Shown: in pieces, positions 51,672 through 58,426 of the stretch
Position numbering within the stretch: position 1 is the first letter of the stretch
Layout: each line of letters begins with the position of its first letter
Assembly (NCBI RefSeq): GCF_018866325.1
Contig: NZ_CP076457.1
Coordinates: 3,631,001-3,695,000 of the forward strand
Origin: Streptomyces sp. YPW6
GTDB lineage: Bacteria; Actinomycetota; Actinomycetes; Streptomycetales; Streptomycetaceae
DNA: 64,000 nucleotides
Reading direction: 5' to 3'
Program-made: the position numbers and the translations under genes
The notes under the pieces: generated by a model
Seen by the model: only the letters and a program-made list of their open reading frames with translations
What the model was told of the DNA's origin: nothing
Databases searched by the model: none

Positions 51672-53083
51672 CACTCCCCCTCGTTGGCAGTCCGCTCCTT
51701 CAGTGCGTCGCGGGCGGTCTCGCGGTTGGTCTGGAGGTCACGGGCGATGGTGGCGGCGAGGGCGCCTTCGCCGGGGGTGTGACCGTGGCCGACGTACTGC
51801 CAGTCGGTCAGGACGAGGACGGTGTCCGGTTCGCGGTCGGCTAGGCCGAGAGCAGGCGCTTCCTGGGCGGCGCGGTAGTCGGCGCGTTCCTGGCGGAGGG
51901 CACCGAGGGTGGTCGAGTAGGTGCGGGACTTGGACGAGAAGTGGCCGCGGAAGCCGAGCATGTGGGCCCAGGCCCAGAGACGTCGGTCCGGATAGAGGCT
52001 GTCGAGCTCACGGCATGCGGTGATGAGTCGGCGGGTGTGATCGGGGACGCGGTGGCGGTCGAGTTCGGCGAGCTCGCCGATGCGGCGGTCCAGGGTGCCG
52101 GTGGTCTCGGCGGCTTTGGTGGCGTACTTGGCCACGTACGAGGCAACTGCCTGTTCGGTGACATCTGCCCCGTCGCCGAAGGCCTTGACCGGGCGGACGT
52201 CGAGCTGTCGACCCCATCGAAAGGTCCGGGACGACTGTTCACCGGCAGCCGGGACGGAGACCGACGTATACGAGTGCGCGGCTGCGGCGCGTACCGCGTC
52301 GGTGAGGAGATCGACCGTGGCCCAAGAGGGCGGCGGCGTACGAGGTCCCTGCGGGCCGTCGAGACGTACGACGGCATGGAAGTGGAGGGCTCCGCGCTTC
52401 TGAAATTCGGCGACCTTGCCGAAGGAGACGCGGAGATGGTCGCCCAGCTCACGGCGTGGGATTCCTGCGTGGATGGCGAGTTCGCGGCGGAGCCGGGTGG
52501 TGAAACGCTGCCAGAGCTCCCCGGCATGGTTGTTGAAGAGCGCAGCGCCCGCGTAGTCGTAGGTCTCCGGGTCAAGGGCGGAGCCCAGGTCCCCGGAGTC
52601 CGAGGCGTGCGCCGTGCCGCACCGGCAGGTGCCCCGGTCGGGGCGGTTGTGGACGGGGCCGAACGAGGGTGCGGTGAGGGTGGCGAAGACGCGCGGGTGG
52701 TCGCGGACGGCGGCGGTGATGTCGCGGCGGTCGTCTCCGGCGAGGCCGGCGCGGATCAGGTGGTAGGTGTCGCCCGCGTAGGTCCAGGCGCACGAGGGGC
52801 AGCGGGAGGCGCGGCGGTTGCCGCAGGCGATGCGGAGGCGTCCGCCCGGCTCGTACGCGGTCGAGTAGCGGTGCAGGGTCTCGCCGGTGGTCTTGTCCTT
52901 GTGGGTTACCCAGCCGCTCAGATGGACGGGGTCGGCACAGCCGCCGGTGCGGCGGATCTGGTCCTCCCAGCGGGTGTAGTCGGAGGCCGAGGCCACCCGG
53001 AGGACGTCCCCGAGGACGGTCGGGTCGAGCCGTGGGGCGGGCGTGGACCGCTTTTGTTTCGAGGGTGAGGGCCGGTGGGCCAT
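51668..53083 (-). CDS. RepSA-type rolling-circle replication initiator
   Basis: This 471-residue protein has the HUH-type layout: motif 1 VFATLTAPSFG, motif 2 GALHFHAVVRL (H234-F-H236) and motif 3 VASYVAKYATKAAE with the nicking Tyr in YxxKY. Cys pairs (CPSCAW; CRCG) suggest a zinc ribbon. It nicks the element's double-strand origin after excision. The order rep-xis-int with overlapping genes is that of pSAM2-like AICEs. The ATG follows GGAAGGAA. Confidence 0.93.
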   Translation of the reverse strand: MAHRPSPSKQKRSTPAPRLDPTVLGDVLRVASASDYTRWEDQIRRTGGCADPVHLSGWVTHKDKTTGETLHRYSTAYEPGGRLRIACGNRRASRCPSCAWTYAGDTYHLIRAGLAGDDRRDITAAVRDHPRVFATLTAPSFGPVHNRPDRGTCRCGTAHASDSGDLGSALDPETYDYAGAALFNNHAGELWQRFTTRLRRELAIHAGIPRRELGDHLRVSFGKVAEFQKRGALHFHAVVRLDGPQGPRTPPPSWATVDLLTDAVRAAAAHSYTSVSVPAAGEQSSRTFRWGRQLDVRPVKAFGDGADVTEQAVASYVAKYATKAAETTGTLDRRIGELAELDRHRVPDHTRRLITACRELDSLYPDRRLWAWAHMLGFRGHFSSKSRTYSTTLGALRQERADYRAAQEAPALGLADREPDTVLVLTDWQYVGHGHTPGEGALAATIARDLQTNRETARDALKERTANEGEW

Positions 53084-53174
53084 GCTGGGGGTTCCTTCCG
53101 GTTGCGAGATCGATCGGTGGGCACGGCTCCCGGGCGGCGGATGCTTGGCGGTATCGAGGCCGCCCGGGGGCCGG

Positions 53175-53489
53175 TCAGCGGCGTTTGGCGTTGGACGCGA
53201 TCAGGGAGCGCAGGACGACCGCGCAGACGGCGACCGATGCGCTGGTGACGGCGACCGCCAGGAGCAGCGAGACCAGGACGGTGCCGACGACCAGGACGAC
53301 GGCGGTACCGGCACCGACGAGCGCGACCGCGGTGCCGGGGGTGAGCTGTACGACTGGACGGGACGGCTCAGGGGCGGCGGCGGGTGCCGGGGCAGGCGTG
53401 CCCGGCGTGATGGTGGTCGGCTGGACGACGGCGGGCGGGGTGACCAGGCCCGAGGGCTGCGGCATGGTCGGGATCTTGGGCTGGAACAT
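53175..53489 (-). CDS. Small AICE membrane protein, SpdB-like
   Basis: In this 104-residue protein a Pro/Ala-rich N-terminal half (QPKIPTMPQPSGLVTPPAVV) is followed by a long hydrophobic segment of about 45 residues (TPGTAVALVGAGTAVVLVVGTVLVSLLLAVAVTSASVAVCAVVL), enough for two helices, and a short basic tail. Proteins of this shape between rep and tra are the spread (Spd) proteins that help plasmid transfer within the recipient mycelium. Assignment is from position and shape. Confidence 0.7.
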   Translation of the reverse strand: MFQPKIPTMPQPSGLVTPPAVVQPTTITPGTPAPAPAAAPEPSRPVVQLTPGTAVALVGAGTAVVLVVGTVLVSLLLAVAVTSASVAVCAVVLRSLIASNAKRR

Positions 53490-53516
53490 GGGTGGTTCTC
53501 CTCTCCCGGGCGCGGG

Positions 53517-53672
53517 TTACCTGACGGCGGTGTCGATGACGGAGGCGAAGAGGCTGTCGGCGAGGAGGTAGCCGCCGAGGAGGAGTACGCAGATCAGCCA
53601 CACCGGCGGACGGAAGAGCTTGATGCCGAGGTAGCCGACGACCAGCAGGGCGATCCAAAGGGGGACGTCCAT
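53517..53672 (-). CDS. 51-residue two-helix membrane protein of the AICE
   Basis: Reading the minus strand from ATG 53672 gives MDVPLWIALLVVGYLGIKLF, then RPPVWLICVLLLGGYLLADS and a short end closing at TAA. It is two hydrophobic helices joined by a Phe-Arg-Pro-Pro turn. It is tightly packed between two element genes, has normal codon use and is probably one of the small transfer/spread membrane proteins. Confidence 0.7.
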   Translation of the reverse strand: MDVPLWIALLVVGYLGIKLFRPPVWLICVLLLGGYLLADSLFASVIDTAVR

Positions 53673-53684
53673 GGACGCTGTCTC

Positions 53685-53876
53685 CTATCGGACGGTGCAG
53701 CGGTGGGTACGGGCGGCGAGTTGGGCGGCGGTCCGGCTGGAGTAGTCGGCGGACCAGCCGCAGCGGTCGGCAGTGCAGACGGCGGCGTGGGCGGTGCGGC
53801 CGGTGCGGTCGCGGTGGGTGCCGATCTGCACGGGGCCGATACGCATCACGGAGTGAAAGCTGTCGCGGGCGGGCAT
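53685..53876 (-). CDS. SpdA-like mobile element transfer protein
   Basis: This 63-residue protein reads MPARDSFHSVMRIGPVQIGT then HRDRTGRTAHAAVCTADRCG and ends in a helical AAQLAARTHRC segment. Three Cys and two nearby His suggest a small zinc fold. I know this sequence type as the protein named mobile element transfer protein SpdA in streptomycete AICEs; biochemical function is not established. The order next to the other spd-like genes fits. Confidence 0.85.
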   Translation of the reverse strand: MPARDSFHSVMRIGPVQIGTHRDRTGRTAHAAVCTADRCGWSADYSSRTAAQLAARTHRCTVR

Positions 53877-53881
53877 GCCGG

Positions 53882-54067
53882 TCAGCCCCTGTCGGTTGTC
53901 GGGTCGGTGTACTGGGTGCGGATGCTGCGGGCGGTGGCCGGGTCGTCGGCGCGTCGTGCGGCTTCCTCGGCGAGCAGGTGGGCCAGGAAGGGGCGTCCGG
54001 CTGCGGCCATCTCACGCGCTCCGTCGAGGTAGTCGGCCGCGGTCAGGTCGGCGGGATCGTGGGTCAT
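53882..54067 (-). CDS. Small conserved AICE protein
   Basis: This 61-residue soluble helical protein reads MTHDPADLTAADYLDGAREM then AAAGRPFLAHLLAEEAARRADDPATARSIRTQY as one or two amphipathic helices. It lies 5 bp from the SpdA-like gene. I recall similar short proteins at this place in other elements; no function is known. Confidence 0.7.
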   Translation of the reverse strand: MTHDPADLTAADYLDGAREMAAAGRPFLAHLLAEEAARRADDPATARSIRTQYTDPTTDRG

Positions 54068-54085
54068 CTCAGTTCTCCTTTGCGG

Positions 54086-54751
54086 TCAGCTGAGGCGGGC
54101 GGCGATGGCGTCGGCGAGGTGGGGCGGAACGCCGAGGCGGGAGCGGAGGGTGTCGGTGTCGATCGGTGATCCGGTGCGGGTGCGGTACTCGTCGGCGACC
54201 TTGCGGGCGTGGTCGATCAGCACGGCGGGAACGGGCGGCTCCGGGGACGGAGCCGGGGGCGAGGACAGGGCCGTTGTCGCAGGGGGTTCATCGGCCGGGG
54301 ATGAGGCCGGGGCGGCGCCAGGCGCACGCGTCGGCCCGACGTCCTTTGTCTCCGTGACGGCGGCTGACGGAGCTGGATCCGGCCTCCCCGACGAGTGGGC
54401 GAGGAGAGTGCCGCCGAGGAAGGCGAGTGCGGGCCATCCGGCGATGCCGAGCCGGAGCGGGGCCGGCGGGTTGGCCAGGTCGAGGAACCCGGCGGTGGCG
54501 ACGTTGGCGCCGAGCGACGCGAACAGGGCGATCAGGAACCAGCACCAGGCCAACCGAGACGGACCCTCGCTGCGCAGCCGACGCCAGGCGGCGACAAGGA
54601 GCAGGTCGACGCTGACCGGGTAGGCCCATGCCTTCCAGCCGTCCTGTCCGGCCGCGGCGGCGAGGTCGTGCAGGTGGGCGAAGGACAGAGCTCCGGCGAT
54701 GACCGCCTGGATCAACACCGCGTCGATCCGGAGACCGTGCCGGGCGCCCAT
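54086..54751 (-). CDS. DUF2637 membrane protein (SpdB-like spread protein)
   Basis: In this 221-residue protein, helices at residues about 10-30, 40-58, 68-92 and 98-118 form the DUF2637 membrane domain (AVIAGALSFAHLHDLAAAAGQDGWKAWAYPVSVDLLLVAAW). A Pro/Ala/Ser linker leads to a C-terminal helical DNA-binding-like segment (VLIDHARKVADEYRTRTGSPIDTDTLRSRLGVPPHLADAI). Such proteins accompany Tra in streptomycete plasmids and AICEs. Start and preceding stop overlap (TGATG). Confidence 0.88.
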   Translation of the reverse strand: MGARHGLRIDAVLIQAVIAGALSFAHLHDLAAAAGQDGWKAWAYPVSVDLLLVAAWRRLRSEGPSRLAWCWFLIALFASLGANVATAGFLDLANPPAPLRLGIAGWPALAFLGGTLLAHSSGRPDPAPSAAVTETKDVGPTRAPGAAPASSPADEPPATTALSSPPAPSPEPPVPAVLIDHARKVADEYRTRTGSPIDTDTLRSRLGVPPHLADAIAARLS

Positions 54752-54936
54752 CAGAAGTCCTCAGCGGGGTCGGAGTCATCCGGGAACGTGCCCGGCGGCG
54801 GCTCCGGCAGCGACACGGCGAGGGACAGGCTGACAACGTCCACGAAGTCGAGGTCGGCACCGTCCATGTCGGCGTACAGGGCGAGTTGGCCGAGCAGGAG
54901 CACGGTCCGGGCGAAGTCCTCGCAGTCGGGGCACAT
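54751..54936 (-). CDS. Small acidic AICE protein with CxxC
   Basis: This 61-residue protein reads MCPDCEDFARTVLLLGQLALY, then an acidic Asp/Leu-rich helix (DMDGADLDFVDVVSLSLAV) and a Pro/Asp-rich end. The CPDC at the start could bind metal. GGGAGAA lies eight bases before the ATG. Its stop overlaps the DUF2637 start. No function is known. Confidence 0.7.
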   Translation of the reverse strand: MCPDCEDFARTVLLLGQLALYADMDGADLDFVDVVSLSLAVSLPEPPPGTFPDDSDPAEDF

Positions 54937-55016
54937 GGCGGTTCTCCCTTCTCTGGGCATGGCAGTGGTAGGGACTCGGCGCGAAGACGGTCACGCCTAC
55001 CGGGCGGGGGGAGAGA

Positions 55017-56369
55017 TCAGGCAGTGGCCGGAGAGGCCTTCGCCGATGGCACAAGCTCGGTGGCGGTGCCGGTGGTGGGCCGGAAAGGGGCCAGCTCGGG
55101 CAGGTCCGGGGTCCTGTCGGCGTACCGGTTGCAGAGGTTCACGGCTTGGCGGAGCGAGGTGTGCGGAGCGCGGATACGGTGCCAACCGCCGGACGCGTCC
55201 CCCGCGATGGCGAGGCCTCGCAGTTCGGCGGGAATCTGGATGGCGGCGAGGACCGCGTCCGGGGCGATGTCGCCGAAGGCCATGTTGGCGGAGGTCTCGT
55301 CGTTGAGACGGTGGGCGGTGCGGCCGGTGAGTTGGGCGCGGAGCATGGTGATGCCCTTGCCGAGTTCGGAGCCGAAGCGCTGTCCGCAGATTTCGAGGTA
55401 GATACCGGCGGCGCGGCCGAGCTGCGCGAGACGGACCAGGGCGGTGATGATGCGGTCCCGCCGCTTCTCCTCCTCCTTCGTTGCGTACAGGGCGAGTTCG
55501 GCCACCTCGTCGACCAAGACGACGACCGGGGTCGGGCGGAGCTCGTCAGGCAGGTCCCAGATGTCGGCGGCGATCTCCGCGTCCGGCACATCGACCGTGA
55601 TGCGCTGATGGGTACGGATGAGGCGGTAGACGTCCGCCATACGCGCCACGAGTCCATCGAGGAGTTCGGCAGCGGTGTCCGGGCTGTCGGCCAGCGCTGA
55701 GAACCGCCGCGCCAGCGGGAAGAGTTCGACCCCCTGCTTGCAGTCGATGCCGACGAGGGCCACGTCCAGAGGAGCAAGGCCGGCGACCAGGTTGCGTTGG
55801 TAGACCGACTTGCCGGACTCCGTGGCACCGAGCGTGAGGGCGTGAGGTATCGCGCGGTAGTCGCGGTAGTGCACCGACCCGTCCTCCCGAAGGGCGACCG
55901 GTACCCGCATCGCCCGGGTCTCCGTCTCAGCGGGCATCTGCACCCGCTTGAGCACGTCGTATCCGGTCATCCGCACCTCGACGACGCCGGACCGCACCTC
56001 ACGCGCGGTCACGCCGAACATCGAGAACGAGTGCCGAAGCCGGTCCGAGGCCGCGGCGATGTCGAAGACGTCCTGCCCGGGACGGAGCTTGAGTCGGAGG
56101 ACCAGGCCGGTTCGAGTCGGCCGCAGTCGCCGGATGCGCGGTGGGCGGGGCTCAGGTATCGGCCGGTTGGTGGCCCGAGCCAGAGATAACCGCCACCGCG
56201 CCGGCGGAACGGTCAACCCGCACGCGTCCATGACCGAGCGGTACCGGACCAAGACCCGCAGCGCGGCCAGGGTGACCCCGAAGGCCAACCAGTACCAGGC
56301 GGGCCGCCGCCACCGCAGGAGACCCGCAGCGGCGACGACCAGCACCAGAGCGACCGTGAAGGCGGTCAT
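55017..56369 (-). CDS. FtsK/SpoIIIE-like conjugal transfer ATPase (TraSA type)
   Basis: In this 450-residue protein an N-terminal membrane segment (TVALVLVVAAAGLLRW; YWLAFGVTLAALRVL) is followed by the motor domain: Walker A GATESGKS (residues 181-188), LVGIDCKQGVELFPLARRF, Walker B VVVLVDEVAELAL, then ALVRLAQLGRAAGIYLEICGQRFGSELGKGITMLRAQLTGRTAHRL, typical of Streptomyces Tra. A single such translocase moves double-stranded DNA between hyphae without nicking. Its ATG lies 2 bp after the stop of the Pra-like gene. Confidence 0.95.
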   Translation of the reverse strand: MTAFTVALVLVVAAAGLLRWRRPAWYWLAFGVTLAALRVLVRYRSVMDACGLTVPPARWRLSLARATNRPIPEPRPPRIRRLRPTRTGLVLRLKLRPGQDVFDIAAASDRLRHSFSMFGVTAREVRSGVVEVRMTGYDVLKRVQMPAETETRAMRVPVALREDGSVHYRDYRAIPHALTLGATESGKSVYQRNLVAGLAPLDVALVGIDCKQGVELFPLARRFSALADSPDTAAELLDGLVARMADVYRLIRTHQRITVDVPDAEIAADIWDLPDELRPTPVVVLVDEVAELALYATKEEEKRRDRIITALVRLAQLGRAAGIYLEICGQRFGSELGKGITMLRAQLTGRTAHRLNDETSANMAFGDIAPDAVLAAIQIPAELRGLAIAGDASGGWHRIRAPHTSLRQAVNLCNRYADRTPDLPELAPFRPTTGTATELVPSAKASPATA

Positions 56370-56371
56370 GA

Positions 56372-56728
56372 TCAGGCCGCCTTCGACCCTGCGGCGACGT
56401 CGGCAAGCGAGGTGACCGCGACCGCGCGGAACGCGATGCCGTGCCGCCGCTGGCCGTTGAAGTCGTTCTCCCACGGACGGGCGACCAGGCCGGTGAGCGC
56501 GACCGGCGTACCCATGGCCAGCTCTCCGGTGATCCCGGGCTCCGGAACGGTGACGGACAGGATCTCCACCTCCTCGTTCGCCGCGAACATCACGTCCACG
56601 GTCATGAGCTGAGCACCGGTCTCCATGTCGGTGGCGATCTCCCCGGTGCGGCGGTCACGGACCTTGACCTGCGGAATCTTGGCGACCATCACGACAGCGC
56701 TGGAGGTGTCGACAGGAATCTGACGCAC
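56372..56728 (-). CDS. Pra-like activator of element replication, integration and excision
   Basis: This 118-residue beta-rich protein (AVVMVAKIPQVKVRDRRTGEIATD; ILSVTVPEPGITGELAMGTPVALTGLVARPWE; RRHGIAFRAVAV) has an OB-fold-like pattern. I recall this type as the plasmid replication, integration and excision activator of Streptomyces elements (pSAM2 Pra), which switches on rep-xis-int. Two palindromes matching the predicted repressor sites lie directly upstream of its GTG, as expected for a gene held off by KorSA. GAGGAG precedes the start by nine bases. Confidence 0.7.
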   Translation of the reverse strand: MRQIPVDTSSAVVMVAKIPQVKVRDRRTGEIATDMETGAQLMTVDVMFAANEEVEILSVTVPEPGITGELAMGTPVALTGLVARPWENDFNGQRRHGIAFRAVAVTSLADVAAGSKAA

Positions 56729-56760
56729 AGCAGATCACTCCTCTATAGATGCTGAACTCC

Positions 56761-56782
56761 GTCACTCATGTACATGAGTGAC
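56761..56782. promoter_or_regulatory. KorSA-type operator 1 (perfect 22-bp palindrome)
   Basis: GTCACTCATGT-ACATGAGTGAC is a perfect 22-bp palindrome 33 bp before the GTG of the Pra-like gene. Its core ACTCATGTACATGAGT recurs with few changes at two further places around the GntR gene. Confidence 0.8.
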
Positions 56783-56798
56783 ATGAAGAAGAGTGCCC

Positions 56799-56816
56799 GA
56801 CTCCTGTACATGAGTC
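56799..56816. promoter_or_regulatory. KorSA-type operator 2
   Basis: GACTCCTGT-ACATGAGTC is an 18-bp palindrome with one mismatch pair, 38 bp centre-to-centre from operator 1, in the 140-bp gap between the GntR gene end and the Pra-like gene start. Confidence 0.75.
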
Positions 56817-56867
56817 AACCCGCCGCGAAGAAGAACTCACGACGGGTTGCGGGAAGTTGAGCGGACG

Positions 56868-57647
56868 TCAGTCGTCGGCAGGGATCCGATACTCGAAAAC
56901 GAACTGGTCAGCGGCCATGAGCGTGTCACACACCTCGACCACCCGACCCGCAGTCGTACGGGCCTCCCGGATCAGGTGAACCACGGGCGCACCAGGGCTG
57001 AGCGCCAGTTCCGACGCCTCTGACTTCGAGGCCGGGCGTGCTTGCAGCGTCTCGACGAACTCCGCGAACTCATGCCCGTGGTCTTCAAGTCGGGCGTAGA
57101 TGCCGCCGCCTCCGGGGTTCTCGGCGAACAGCTCCGGGATCTCCTTCACCACGTCCCAGGGCAGGTACGACGAGGCGGTTTCCACCGGGGTGCCGTTGCG
57201 GAAGTAGAGGCGACGGCGGGCCAACACCTGCGTACCGGCGGGCACTCCCAGGCGCTCGGCCGCATCCTCGGGCGCGTCCATGGGACCGATGTAGAGGACA
57301 CTGACTTTCGCGGTGGCACCGGACTGTGTGGACTCCGCGAGGTAGGCCGCCTGGCCACCTTGCCGGAGCGAGCGCCGGAAGCGATCGGAGGAGCGGTGCC
57401 GCACAGGGGGCCGATTCTTCACGATCGAGCCCTTGCCGTGCCTGGTCTCGACGAGCCCACTCGCCCGTACCTCGACCATGGCCTTACGGATCGTCCCGCC
57501 GGAGACGCCGTAGCGGTCCACCAGCTCGGATTCGCTCGGCACCATGTCGCCGGCCTTGAGAACCCCCGCCCGGATCTGCTGCACGAGGTCATCAGCGATC
57601 TGCACATACCGAGGACCGGAACCGGCCCCTCCCGCCGCAGTTCCCAT
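56868..57647 (-). CDS. GntR/HutC-family repressor (KorSA-like)
   Basis: This 259-residue protein has an N-terminal winged helix-turn-helix (YVQIADDLVQQIRAGVLKAGDMVPSESELVDRYGVSGGTIRKAMVEVRASGLVETRHGKGSIV) and a C-terminal UTRA ligand domain (AERLGVPAGTQVLARRRLYFRNGTPVETASSYLPWDV; LALSPGAPVVHLIREARTTAGRVVEVCDTLMAADQFVFEY). In pSAM2-type elements KorSA represses pra and itself and so keeps the element integrated. The palindromes next to it fit that role. I start at the ATG at 57647, after GGAAGGA. Confidence 0.92.
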   Translation of the reverse strand: MGTAAGGAGSGPRYVQIADDLVQQIRAGVLKAGDMVPSESELVDRYGVSGGTIRKAMVEVRASGLVETRHGKGSIVKNRPPVRHRSSDRFRRSLRQGGQAAYLAESTQSGATAKVSVLYIGPMDAPEDAAERLGVPAGTQVLARRRLYFRNGTPVETASSYLPWDVVKEIPELFAENPGGGGIYARLEDHGHEFAEFVETLQARPASKSEASELALSPGAPVVHLIREARTTAGRVVEVCDTLMAADQFVFEYRIPADD

Positions 57648-57666
57648 AGTCCTTCCCTGCCTCCTA

Positions 57667-57684
57667 TGCTCCTCTACATGAGTC
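57667..57684. promoter_or_regulatory. KorSA-type operator 3, overlapping the Nudix start
   Basis: CTCCTCTACATGAGTCA shares the half TACATGAGTC and the CTCCT of operator 2. It lies between the divergent GntR and Nudix genes and covers the Nudix ATG, so one bound repressor could control both. Confidence 0.6.
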
Positions 57685-58130
57685 AATCACAGGAAGCGAC
57701 ACCCGCTCCCATGCACTCCGTGTCCGTAGCCGGAGTAGTGGTACGCGAGGACGGCCGCCTCCTGGCAATCCGCCGAGCCGACAACGGCACCTGGGAGCTC
57801 CCCGGCGGCATCCTCGAACTCAACGAGACACCCGAGGCCGGCGTTGCCCGCGAGGTCTGGGAAGAGACAGGCATCCACGTCGAGGTGGACCAGCTCACCG
57901 GCGTCTACAAGAACACGACCCGAGGCATCGTCGCCCTGGTCTTCCGCTGCAAGCCCTCCGGCGGCACCGAACGCACATCAAGCGAGTCGACAGCCGTCTC
58001 CTGGCTCACACCCGACGAGGTCAGCGAGCGCATGGCCGAGGTCTACGCGGTCCGCCTCCTGGATGCCCTGGACGGCAACGGCCCTCACGTGCGGAGCCAC
58101 GACGGCAAGCAGCTCATCGCAGCGGGATAA
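57678..58130 (+). CDS. Nudix hydrolase of the AICE
   Basis: This 150-residue protein has a complete Nudix box: GGILELNETPEAGVAREVWEETGI (G-x5-E-x7-RE-x2-EE-x-G), within a fold starting SVSVAGVVVREDGRLLAIRRADNGTWELPGG. It hydrolyses a nucleoside diphosphate linked to X; the substrate is unknown. Nudix genes divergent from the korSA-like repressor are frequent in AICEs. Start is uncertain: ATG 57666, 57678 or 57711; I use the one covered by operator 3, possibly leaderless. Confidence 0.9.
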   Translation: MSQSQEATPAPMHSVSVAGVVVREDGRLLAIRRADNGTWELPGGILELNETPEAGVAREVWEETGIHVEVDQLTGVYKNTTRGIVALVFRCKPSGGTERTSSESTAVSWLTPDEVSERMAEVYAVRLLDALDGNGPHVRSHDGKQLIAAG

Positions 58131-58350
58131 GACTTTCTCTACTTCATCAAGGCGGCTCGCTCCGCTCGCCGCGCGCTCCCCGGCTCACCGCCGGGGCCTG
58201 ACGCTCCTGCCTCCGGCCCGCTCTGGCCCCGGCTACGCCGGTCGCGCGGCTGGAGCGAGCACCATGGTGGGGAGAAACCCGCTGTGGCTGGGGCGGTCGG
58301 CTCCACGGCTTTAGCCACCTCCCCGGTTCGGGTCCCGCGTCGAGCAAGAC
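58131..58350. other. 220-bp GC-rich non-coding segment after the Nudix gene
   Basis: It contains GC-rich inverted elements (GGCGGCTCGCTCCGCTCGCC region; CCCCGGCTCACCGCCGGGG) of the kind seen at plasmid origins or terminators. No gene is visible. It marks the switch from AICE backbone to the AT-richer cargo. Confidence 0.5.
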
Positions 58351-58423
58351 CAGGGGGCCACTCGTTCAAATTCCGGGCAGGATCACAGCCTGCCCGAGTT
58401 GCCGGCCAGCGTACGGCCCCCTG
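58351..58423 (+). ncRNA. Nested-hairpin segment upstream of the reverse transcriptase gene (candidate RNA)
   Basis: An outer stem CAGGGGGCC (58351-58359) / GGCCCCCTG (58415-58423) encloses an inner perfect stem CGGGCAGG (58374-58381) / CCTGCCCG (58389-58396) with a seven-base loop. Several defence reverse transcriptases use a structured RNA encoded just upstream of their gene. A transcript from here is only inferred. Confidence 0.35.
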
Positions 58424-58426
58424 ATC

